From the NCBI GenBank assembly GCA_902506565.1, contig LR732703.1:1136525-1200524 (forward strand): 64,000 nt of DNA, read 5' to 3'. This DNA is from Burkholderiales bacterium 8X. Its GTDB lineage: Bacteria > Pseudomonadota > Gammaproteobacteria > Burkholderiales > Burkholderiaceae_C. The first letter of the stretch is position 1. Every line of letters starts with the position of its first letter. The notes beneath the pieces were generated by a model that did not search any database, was not told where the DNA came from, and was given only the letters and a program-made list of their open reading frames with translations. Positions 37,930 to 45,598 of the stretch are shown here, piece after piece. The position numbers and the translations under genes were made by a program.

Positions 37930-39135
37930 CTACCGGGCCAACGCCTCGGCGCAGACATGGCCGCTGGCCCACGCCCATTGGAAGTTGTAGCCGCCCAACC
38001 AGCCGGTGACATCGACCACTTCCCCGATGAAGTAAAGGCCGGGCTGCTTCGATTCCATGGTTTGCGAGGACAGGTCGCGGGTGTCGACGCCTCCCGCCGT
38101 GACCTCGGCCTTCTTGTAGCCCTCGGTTCCGCTCGGAACGACCTTCCAGCGCGCGATCCGCTCGGCCAATGCGACCAGCGCACGGTCGGGCGCTTCGTTG
38201 ATCGGCCGCTGCAACGCGGCGTCGCTCTTGACCCACGCGTCCGCGAGCCGGGCCGGAATCAGCGCCGAGAGTTCGTTGCCGATCTTCTTGCGCGATCGTT
38301 GCTTGGCCTCCACGAGTGCCTGCTCGACTTCGATACCGGGCGCCAGATCCACGACGAGTGGCTCGCCGGGCTTCCAGTAGCTGGAAATCTGGAGCACCGC
38401 CGGGCCCGACAGGCCGCGATGCGTGAAGAGCAGATCCTCCAGGAACTGGGCTCGCTGCTTCTTGGCTCCGGTCTCGATCCGGACCGGCAACGACAGCCCG
38501 GCGAGTTCCGCGTAAGGAACCCAGCCCTCGCCGCCAAAGGTCAGCGGCACGAGCGCTGGCCGGGTGGGAACGATGCGCAACCCGAATTGCTCGGCGACCT
38601 GGTAGCCGAACCCGCTCGCACCGATCTGCGGAATCGAAAGCCCCCCGGTCGCGACGACCAGCTTGGGCGCGTCGACGCTGCCGCGACTGGTCTCGATCCG
38701 ATATCCGCCGGAGGTCGAATAGGTGATGGCCGTGATGCCGCAAGGCTGCCAGTGGTCGACCTTGCCGGCCGTGCACTCCGCCAACAGCAGATCGATGAGC
38801 TCCTGGGACGAGCCGTCGCAGAACAGCTGGCCCTTGTGCTTCTCGTGATAGGCGATGCCGTGGCGCTCCACCAGTTCGACGAAGTCTCCGGGCGTGTAGC
38901 GGGACAGCGCCGAGCGGCAGAAGTGAGGGTTGTCGCTGATGAAGCAGCGTTGGGGGGCCTGGAGATCGAGGTCTCGATTGGTGAAGTTGGCGCGACCGCC
39001 ACCCGAGATGCGGATCTTCTCCGCGATGCGAGTCGCGTGGTCGACCAGCAGCACCTTCAGGCCGCGCCGACCCGCCTGCCCCGCGCAGAAAAGCCCGGCC
39101 GCTCCGGCGCCGATGACGACGACGTCGTAGGTCAA
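37930..39135 (-). CDS. HI0933-family NAD(P)/FAD-dependent oxidoreductase
   Basis: A 401-residue flavoprotein. The N-terminal FAD-binding motif is DVVVIGAGAAGLFCAGQAGRRGLKVLLVD, followed by KIRISGGGRANFTN, the signature of the HI0933/BaiN-type family. The C-terminus has GLYFIGEVVDVTGWLGGYNFQWAWASG, the closing FAD contact. The physiological reaction of most members is unknown. It lies seven bases after the sterol desaturase family gene and is probably cotranscribed with it. Confidence 0.9.
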   Translation of the reverse strand: MTYDVVVIGAGAAGLFCAGQAGRRGLKVLLVDHATRIAEKIRISGGGRANFTNRDLDLQAPQRCFISDNPHFCRSALSRYTPGDFVELVERHGIAYHEKHKGQLFCDGSSQELIDLLLAECTAGKVDHWQPCGITAITYSTSGGYRIETSRGSVDAPKLVVATGGLSIPQIGASGFGYQVAEQFGLRIVPTRPALVPLTFGGEGWVPYAELAGLSLPVRIETGAKKQRAQFLEDLLFTHRGLSGPAVLQISSYWKPGEPLVVDLAPGIEVEQALVEAKQRSRKKIGNELSALIPARLADAWVKSDAALQRPINEAPDRALVALAERIARWKVVPSGTEGYKKAEVTAGGVDTRDLSSQTMESKQPGLYFIGEVVDVTGWLGGYNFQWAWASGHVCAEALAR

Positions 39136-39142
39136 CCCGCGG

Positions 39143-40267
39143 TCAGCCCTTCCAGACGAACGGAAACTTCAATTGCTTGAAGAAGCCGTTCGGGACGTAG
39201 TCGCCGACCACCCCGTAGCGCTCCGGCCACAGCTTGGTGCTCTTGACCGCCGTGCCGAAGAGATAGTCGAGGAACGCGTAGTGCGCTGCGTAGTTCTTGT
39301 CGAGCGCCTCGTCGTCCTGGCTGTGGTGCCAATGATGGAAATTGGGCGTCACGATGATGTAGCGCAGCGGCCCGAGCCGCACGCTCACATTGCAGTGGTT
39401 GAAGACCGCCTGGAAGCCAACCACCACGATGTACGCATCGATGACTTCCTTGCTGAAGCCCAGCACGTAGATCGGCGCCAGCACCAGCGTGCGTGTGATC
39501 AGCAGCTCGAGGATGTGCTGGCGCGAGCCGGCCAGCCAATCCATGCTCTTCACGCTGTGATGAACCGCATGGAGGCGCCACATCACCGGGACCTCGTGAT
39601 AGGCCCGGTGCGTCCAGTACTGCACCAGGTCGGCAACCAGGATGATCAGAAGCACGCCCGCCCAGAACGGAAGGCCCGCGACCCAGCCGCGCACGCCGTC
39701 GTTGGCGGCCCAGCCGAAGAGCTTGTGTACCAGCAGGTTGGTGGCCAGGAGCACGAAGCCCACGATCATGTGATTGACCACGAAATGGTGGAAGTCGGTC
39801 TGCCACTCGGCACGGAACACCGGCTGGTCCTTGCGATGCGCGAAGAGCTTCTCGATGAAGATGAAGATCAGCGCGGAACCCAGCAGATCGAGGATGAACC
39901 AGTCGAGCCCGATATAGGGCGTGTTGTCGGCGAAGTCGTTGACCGGAACCTTGTGCCCACCCAGGAGCGCCGCGGCGACCACCAGCAAGAAGGCCGAAGA
40001 AGAGAGCCAGCGCGACCGGTTGAAGATGATGTTGACCAGCGACATGCCGCCGGCGATGACCAAAGCGGTGAGCAGCACGATGCGCATCACGTCGACGTTG
40101 TAGCTGCGCCGGAGTTCGGGCGTGCTCAGGTACTGCGGAAAGTGAAAGACGAGCACGCCGAGAAAGCAGAGAACCGCGAGCGATAGCGCGATGGTCCCGG
40201 TGACGAGGCCCTTGCCTCGCTGCAGTTCGCCGTGGCTGGCGGTGAACTCGTTGAGCTTGTCGAGCAT
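39143..40267 (-). CDS. sterol desaturase / fatty acid hydroxylase family membrane protein
   Basis: A 374-residue membrane di-iron oxygenase. Three His clusters are present: HRAYH, HAVHHS and HHWHH, with additional His in the preceding FHHFVVNH segment, as expected for a di-iron centre. About six hydrophobic segments surround them. Start is ATG at 40267, with GAGAGGAA ahead of it. Bacterial members hydroxylate or desaturate lipids, hopanoids or carotenoids, and the substrate here is open. The N-terminal 130 or so residues form an extra membrane region before the oxygenase domain. Confidence 0.87.
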   Translation of the reverse strand: MLDKLNEFTASHGELQRGKGLVTGTIALSLAVLCFLGVLVFHFPQYLSTPELRRSYNVDVMRIVLLTALVIAGGMSLVNIIFNRSRWLSSSAFLLVVAAALLGGHKVPVNDFADNTPYIGLDWFILDLLGSALIFIFIEKLFAHRKDQPVFRAEWQTDFHHFVVNHMIVGFVLLATNLLVHKLFGWAANDGVRGWVAGLPFWAGVLLIILVADLVQYWTHRAYHEVPVMWRLHAVHHSVKSMDWLAGSRQHILELLITRTLVLAPIYVLGFSKEVIDAYIVVVGFQAVFNHCNVSVRLGPLRYIIVTPNFHHWHHSQDDEALDKNYAAHYAFLDYLFGTAVKSTKLWPERYGVVGDYVPNGFFKQLKFPFVWKG

Positions 40268-40350
40268 GACGTTCCTCTCGAGCCTTGCGGTCCGTGTTGT
40301 GCGTTGTTGAAGTCGGCGCCGCTGGATTCTAGGGGCGCGGCGAGGCTTCG

Positions 40351-41160
40351 TCAGGCGCTGCGGCGAGCCGACGCGGGCACGGATTCCGCTGAATGCGATT
40401 CGGCAACCTGGACGCCCTTCAGCACGTCGCCGATCACGATGATCGATGGGCTGGCCATGCCCGCCCGCGTGATCGTGTCGTGCAGGCGATCCAGCGTTGT
40501 CGTGACATGGCGCTGCGCGTCGAGCGATGCGTGCTGGACGATGGCGGCCGGCGTGTCGCCGGGCAGCCCGTGCAGAAGCTCCTGTTGCAGACGGGCGGCG
40601 CCGGCGACGCCCATGTAGATCACGAGCGTCAGCCGGGCATCGCGCGCCGTGCGGGCAAGCTGGCGCCAGTCGGTCGGGTGCTCCCCCGCGGCGTAGCCGG
40701 TCTTGGCATGCCCGGTGACGAACACCACGCCCTGGGCGTGCTCGCGGTGCGTCAACCCGACACCGAGCGAGCTGACCGCCGCCAGGCCAGCCGTGATCCC
40801 GTTGACCACCCGCACCTCGATGCCTTCTTCGCGCAGATGCTCGACCTCCTCGCCGCCCCGGCCGAAGATGAAGGGGTCGCCGCCCTTGAGCCGGACCACC
40901 GTCTGGCCCTCTCGCACGGCGGTGATCATCAAGCGCTCGATGAAGGCCTGCGGCGTGCTCTTGCAGCCGCCGCGCTTGCCGACATGCACGATGCGCGCAT
41001 CCGGCCGGGCATAGGCCAGGATGCCTTCGCCGACCAGGTCGTCCACGAAGATCACGGTCGCGGCCTGGATCGCCTTGACCGCCTTGATCGTCAAGAGCTC
41101 CGGATCGCCCGGTCCGGCGCCGACCAGGGTGCAGCTGCCGTGGAGTGCATCGGTGTTCAT
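40351..41160 (-). CDS. cobA: uroporphyrinogen-III C-methyltransferase (CobA/SUMT)
   Basis: A 269-residue methyltransferase that converts uroporphyrinogen III to precorrin-2, the entry to siroheme. Motifs: LVGAGPGDPELLTIKAV at the N-terminus, VVRLKGGDPFIFGRGGEE, and GITAGLAAVSSLGVGLTHR. No CysG-type N-terminal dehydrogenase/ferrochelatase domain is present, so the later steps need other proteins. It is last in the nitrate operon, where it supplies siroheme for the nitrite reductase NirB, and its ATG overlaps the ybiB stop by four bases. Confidence 0.94.
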   Translation of the reverse strand: MNTDALHGSCTLVGAGPGDPELLTIKAVKAIQAATVIFVDDLVGEGILAYARPDARIVHVGKRGGCKSTPQAFIERLMITAVREGQTVVRLKGGDPFIFGRGGEEVEHLREEGIEVRVVNGITAGLAAVSSLGVGLTHREHAQGVVFVTGHAKTGYAAGEHPTDWRQLARTARDARLTLVIYMGVAGAARLQQELLHGLPGDTPAAIVQHASLDAQRHVTTTLDRLHDTITRAGMASPSIIVIGDVLKGVQVAESHSAESVPASARRSA

Positions 41161-42149
41161 GGTGCTTCCTTGGTCGATGGGTTCGCCTCGATCGTTTCCG
41201 GCTCGAAAGCGGTCCGTTGCGAAGATGCGGTGTCGTTGCCGGCACCCAGCAAATCCGCGATCCGAAGAACTTGCGCAACTTGCCGCTCGATCGCTTCCGG
41301 CACGGGCCGATCGCCGGCCAGCACCTCGCGCGTGTAGGCGGCCGTGCTGTCCACGTCGATCTCGGCGGGCAAGCCCGCAACGACGGACAAGGTGCCGGGC
41401 TGTTGCTGCTGCAAGGGGATACGGCGGCCGCGCACGAATCCGTCGACCTGGGCGGTGCGCCGAGGATCCGCGACGCTTTCGCCTTCGAGGCCGCGAGAGA
41501 GCAGCGCGGTCGCGCCGGTCAGTTCGAAGGTGGCGGCCATCGACTGCGCGTATTCGGGATGGGTGTAGCTCGAGACCACGATCGCATCGCCTTCGACCGG
41601 TCGCATCAGCTTGACGACGCTGTGCGCCGGATTGCGCAAGCCGACCACGCGGCGGACGTCCAGCAGCCGCTCGAGTCCGCTGCTGAGCAGGCCGGTCGGC
41701 GTGAAAACCACCTGGCCGGGCTCGATCGTGCGAATGACGCTCGCCGGTAAATGGCCAAGCTTCGCCAAGACGCTGGAGGCGAGCACGCGCGAGCTCTCGG
41801 AGGCCGCGCCGTGCACCAGCACCGGCAGGCCCCGGCGCGCCAGCAGCAGCGCCAGCAAGGGCGTGAGCACCGGCAGCTTGCGGGCGCCGTTGTAGCTCGG
41901 TATGACGACGACCGTTCGGGGGGCCGACGGCACCAGCGCCAGGCGTTCGTGGGTGGCGTCGAGAAACCCGGCCAGCTCCTCGGGTGTTTCACCCTTGATG
42001 CGCATCGCGAGGCAGAAGGCGCCGATCTCGAGGTCGGTCACGCTGCCGTCGAGCACCTGGCCGAAGAGATCGCGGGCCTGCTCGCGATCGAGCGACTTGG
42101 CGCCTCGCGCGCCGCGACCGATTTCCTTGATGTAGTGGCTGATTCCCAT
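41157..42149 (-). CDS. ybiB: YbiB-family protein (anthranilate phosphoribosyltransferase-like fold)
   Basis: A 330-residue protein resembling TrpD in fold. An N-terminal helical domain (SHYIKEIGRGARGAKSLDREQARDLFGQVLDGSVTDLEIGAFCLAMRIKGETPEELAGFLDA) is followed by a glycosyltransferase family 3-like domain. The strict TrpD phosphoribosyl-binding motif is not seen. E. coli YbiB is described as a nucleic-acid-binding protein induced by DNA damage. Here it lies between nasA and cobA, so it may serve nitrate assimilation or simply be carried along. Start ATG at 42149. Confidence 0.85.
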   Translation of the reverse strand: MGISHYIKEIGRGARGAKSLDREQARDLFGQVLDGSVTDLEIGAFCLAMRIKGETPEELAGFLDATHERLALVPSAPRTVVVIPSYNGARKLPVLTPLLALLLARRGLPVLVHGAASESSRVLASSVLAKLGHLPASVIRTIEPGQVVFTPTGLLSSGLERLLDVRRVVGLRNPAHSVVKLMRPVEGDAIVVSSYTHPEYAQSMAATFELTGATALLSRGLEGESVADPRRTAQVDGFVRGRRIPLQQQQPGTLSVVAGLPAEIDVDSTAAYTREVLAGDRPVPEAIERQVAQVLRIADLLGAGNDTASSQRTAFEPETIEANPSTKEAP

Positions 42150-42265
42150 GATGGCTGCACCGATTGTCTTGCAAGCCTTATGCCCCGCCACGGGGGCGCT
42201 TATGCCTGCGGGCGGCACGCAGGCCTTGCGGCGAGAGCGATTTCGGCGGCTTCGCTCCGCGAGGC

Positions 42266-45106
42266 TCACGGCGCCGCCGCCTCCGCCGCGGTGTCCTCCG
42301 GCACGATGCTGCGAACCCTGCGCTTGAGCTCGGGGATGCACGAGCCGCAGTTGGTCCCGCATTTCAGCGTCCCTTGCAAGGAAGCCAGCCGCGACTCCGG
42401 CGTGCCGCCGTGCTTCTCGAGATGCGCATCGATCTGCAGGTCGGTCACGCTGAAGCAGCTGCACACCGGCACGCCCCGCGACCGGATCGCGATCGGCGCC
42501 TTGGCACCGGGCGCGAGCAGCAGGCGGCCGTAGCTCTTGGCCGGCAATTGCTCGCGCAGCAACGTGGCGATCCAGGCTTCGGCCCTGGTATCGCCCGCCA
42601 GCAGGAAGCCTTCGAGCGATGCGTCGTCCGCCCGACGAACCAGTCGGGCCGCACGCCGCTGGCCGTGCTTGCGGTCCGCGTAGTGCAGCGCATCGGTTCG
42701 GGTGAGTCCGAGCAACTGCTCGATGCCTTCGAGAACCGCATCGGCCGGGGCTGTCGCCGCCGCCGCTCGAAAGAGGATGCCGCCGCGCTCCCTGCCCGGC
42801 AGGCCTTCGGCGGTCGTCAAGGGCGCGTTGTCGGAAAAAGGCACGCAGGTCGCGAAGGCGAAGCGGCCCATTGCCTCCTTCAGGGCGCGCTGCACGTCGA
42901 GCATCGCCTCCGCCGGCAGCCAGGCCATCGCGAGCAAGGACCACGGAAGCTCTGCCTTCAGGATCTTGACCGGCGCGTGCTTGAGCTCGGGCTGCTTCGA
43001 ACTCGGACAGAAGGCGGGGCTCGTCAACGCGTTCACGCCGTGCAGTCGCTGCCCGCTCGCCGACACGCCGCTCAGGAACTCCTCGCCCCAATGCATGGCG
43101 ATGAAAGCCTGGCTCAGCCCCACTTCGGCGCTGCCTTGGGCCGGCACCACGATCGAGCCGCGCTTCGAGGTGACCTGCACGAGGTCGCCGTCCTTGAGCT
43201 GGCGCCGGGCCATGTCCTGCGGGTTCATCTGCACCGCGGGCTCGGCGATGTGGCCGAAGAGCCGGCCGATGGTGCCCGTGCGGCTCATCCCATGCCACTG
43301 GTCGCGCAGGCGTCCCGTGTTCAGCGAGAAGGGAAAGCGCGCTTCGCGGGCCTCGGCGACCGGCCGGTAGACCGCGTCGACGAAGCGCGCACGACCGTCC
43401 GCGGTCGGGAACACGCCGTCTTCATAGAGTCGTGCCCGGCCGATCGGGTCGCCCGGCTTCAAGGGCCATTGCTGCGGGCCACGTTCTTCGAGCATCGCGT
43501 AGCTCAGGCCGGTGATGTCGAGGTCGCGTCCGCGCGTGGTCTCTCGATGTTCGTTCCACACCGACTCGGCCGAGTCGTACCGAAAAAGGCTTTCGGCCGA
43601 TCGCTTGCCGATCCGGCTCTCGAGCCTCTGTGCGAAGTCGACTGCGATCGACCAGTCGTCGCGCGCTTCGCCCGGCGGCGATACGGCCTTGCGCACGCGC
43701 GAGATGCGGCGCTCGCTGTTCGTCACGGTGCCTTCCTTTTCGCCCCAGGTGGTCGCGGGCAGCAGGAGGTCGGCGTAGTCGCAGGTCGTGGTCGTCGCGA
43801 ACGCCTCCTGCACGACGACGAATTCCGCGCGCTCCAGCGCACGCCGCACGGTCGATTGGTCGGGCATCGACTGGGCCGGGTTCGTGCAGGCGATCCACAG
43901 CGCGCGGATCTCGCCGTCGGCGACCGCCTGGAACATCTCGATCGCGGTCTTGCCGGGTTTGTCGGGCACCGACGGCACGCCCCACAAGGCAGCCACCTCG
44001 GCTCGATGCGTCGGATTGGCCAGATCGCGGTGCGCACTCAGCAGGTTGGCGAGCCCGCCGACCTCGCGGCCGCCCATCGCGTTCGGCTGCCCCGTCAACG
44101 AGAACGGCCCCGCGCCCGGCTTGCCGATCTGCGCCGTCGCCAGATGGAGGTTGATGAGCGCCGCATTCTTGGCGGTGCCGCTCGACGACTGGTTGAGCCC
44201 CTGGCAGTAGAGGCTCAGCGTCGCCGCCGAGGTCGCAAAAAGGCGTGCGGCGCTGAGCAGGTCGTCCTTTGCGATGCCGCAGACCTGCGCGACCTTGTCG
44301 GGCGTGCAGTCGCGCACGGTGGCCTTCAGTGCGTCGAAGCCGCTCGTGTGCGCCTCGATGTACCTGGCATCGATCCAGCCTTCCCACAGCATGAGGTGCA
44401 GCATGCCGTTGAAGAGCATCACGTCGGTGCCGGGCTGGATCGGCAGGAACAGGTCGGCGATCTCGACGGTGTCGGTGCGCCTCGGGTCGACCACGATGAT
44501 CTTCATTGCAGGGTTCGCCGCCTTCGCGTGCTCGATGCGGCGGAACAGGATCGGATGCGCCCAGGCCGTGTTGCTGCCGACGATGAAGAGGCACTGCGCG
44601 TCCTTCAGGTCGTCGTAGCAGGCGGGCGGCGAGTCGGCTCCGAGCGTTTGCTTGTAGCCGGCGACCGCGCTGCTCATGCACAGGCGCGAGTTGGTGTCGA
44701 TGTTGTTGGTTCCGACGAGGCCCTTGGCGAGCTTGTTGAAGACGTAGTAGTCCTCGGTGAGCAACTGCCCGGAGACATAGAAGGCGACGGCGTCGGGGCC
44801 GTGCGCGCGGATCACCTGCGCGAAGACGTCGGCTGCCTGACCGAGCGCATCGTCCCAACCGATGGGCTCGGGGGCTGCCTTGCGCGATGCGCGCCGCATC
44901 GGTTGCAGCAGGCGCGTCTGCCGCGTCACGGCGGCCGTGGCGGTCAGGTGCAGGGTCGAGCCCTTGGTGCAGAGTCGGCCGAAATTCGCGGGATGTTCCG
45001 GATCGCCCCGCACGTTGGTGATCTGCCCGGCCTGCGACTCGATGATCACGCCGCAGCCGACGCCGCAGTAAGGGCAGGTGGAGCGGGTCGAACGGGTCTC
45101 GGTCAT
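42266..45106 (-). CDS. nasA: assimilatory nitrate reductase catalytic subunit NasA
   Basis: A 946-residue cytoplasmic molybdenum enzyme reducing nitrate to nitrite. The N-terminal [4Fe-4S] cluster is held by C11, C14, C18 (CPYCGVGC) and C46. The bis-MGD domains contain NIDTNSRLCMSSAVAGY, where the Cys is the probable molybdenum ligand, and GQPNAMGGREVGGLANLLSAHRD. The last 70 or so residues form a BFD-like [2Fe-2S] domain (VCSCFSV and CGTNCGSC), which accepts electrons from a NAD(P)H or ferredoxin partner. No separate reductase such as NasC is in the operon, so the electron donor must be elsewhere or shared with NirB. Confidence 0.95.
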   Translation of the reverse strand: MTETRSTRSTCPYCGVGCGVIIESQAGQITNVRGDPEHPANFGRLCTKGSTLHLTATAAVTRQTRLLQPMRRASRKAAPEPIGWDDALGQAADVFAQVIRAHGPDAVAFYVSGQLLTEDYYVFNKLAKGLVGTNNIDTNSRLCMSSAVAGYKQTLGADSPPACYDDLKDAQCLFIVGSNTAWAHPILFRRIEHAKAANPAMKIIVVDPRRTDTVEIADLFLPIQPGTDVMLFNGMLHLMLWEGWIDARYIEAHTSGFDALKATVRDCTPDKVAQVCGIAKDDLLSAARLFATSAATLSLYCQGLNQSSSGTAKNAALINLHLATAQIGKPGAGPFSLTGQPNAMGGREVGGLANLLSAHRDLANPTHRAEVAALWGVPSVPDKPGKTAIEMFQAVADGEIRALWIACTNPAQSMPDQSTVRRALERAEFVVVQEAFATTTTCDYADLLLPATTWGEKEGTVTNSERRISRVRKAVSPPGEARDDWSIAVDFAQRLESRIGKRSAESLFRYDSAESVWNEHRETTRGRDLDITGLSYAMLEERGPQQWPLKPGDPIGRARLYEDGVFPTADGRARFVDAVYRPVAEAREARFPFSLNTGRLRDQWHGMSRTGTIGRLFGHIAEPAVQMNPQDMARRQLKDGDLVQVTSKRGSIVVPAQGSAEVGLSQAFIAMHWGEEFLSGVSASGQRLHGVNALTSPAFCPSSKQPELKHAPVKILKAELPWSLLAMAWLPAEAMLDVQRALKEAMGRFAFATCVPFSDNAPLTTAEGLPGRERGGILFRAAAATAPADAVLEGIEQLLGLTRTDALHYADRKHGQRRAARLVRRADDASLEGFLLAGDTRAEAWIATLLREQLPAKSYGRLLLAPGAKAPIAIRSRGVPVCSCFSVTDLQIDAHLEKHGGTPESRLASLQGTLKCGTNCGSCIPELKRRVRSIVPEDTAAEAAAP

Positions 45107-45148
45107 CTGGGCTCGTGTCTCGCGTGCGGTGATGGCGATTGCGCGGGG

Positions 45149-45571
45149 TCAGCCCTGGTGCGGCGTCTGCACGTCGAACGTCGAATCGCCAATCGCACCC
45201 TTGCTCGCGTTCGGCCCGGCGATCGGACGCGGCAGGTCGATGGCGTGCGTCGCCAGCTCGGCCGCATCGAGCATCACCACGCCGCCGACCACTTTCACCG
45301 CGAACTTCGGCGTGCAGCCTTCATCGGGTGCCCTGGCGCAGCCGTCGTCCAGGCCGATCGCCTGGTTGTGCAGCGGGCACGCGACCGTCTTGCCGAAGAC
45401 GATGCCTTGAGACAGCGGGCCGCCCCTGTGCGGGCAGCGATCGAGCAGCGCGAACACCTCGTCCTCCCCGGTACGGAAAACGGCGACCTCGACGCCCAGC
45501 GGCCGCGCGACGCGACGCGCGCCCAGCACGGGAATGTCTTCGACGCGGCAGACGACTTTCCAATCGCTCAT
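45149..45571 (-). CDS. nirD: nitrite reductase small subunit NirD
   Basis: A 140-residue Rieske-type partner of NirB. It keeps both metal-binding pairs, C46-H48 (CPH) and C65-H68 (CPLH), so a [2Fe-2S] cluster can form; enterobacterial NirD proteins usually lack them. It lies 27 bases after nirB and 42 bases before nasA in the same operon. Together NirBD is the cytoplasmic NADH-dependent enzyme converting nitrite to ammonium. Confidence 0.94.
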   Translation of the reverse strand: MSDWKVVCRVEDIPVLGARRVARPLGVEVAVFRTGEDEVFALLDRCPHRGGPLSQGIVFGKTVACPLHNQAIGLDDGCARAPDEGCTPKFAVKVVGGVVMLDAAELATHAIDLPRPIAGPNASKGAIGDSTFDVQTPHQG

Positions 45572-45598
45572 CGTGTGGCTCCTTCGTGGCGGGGGGCT

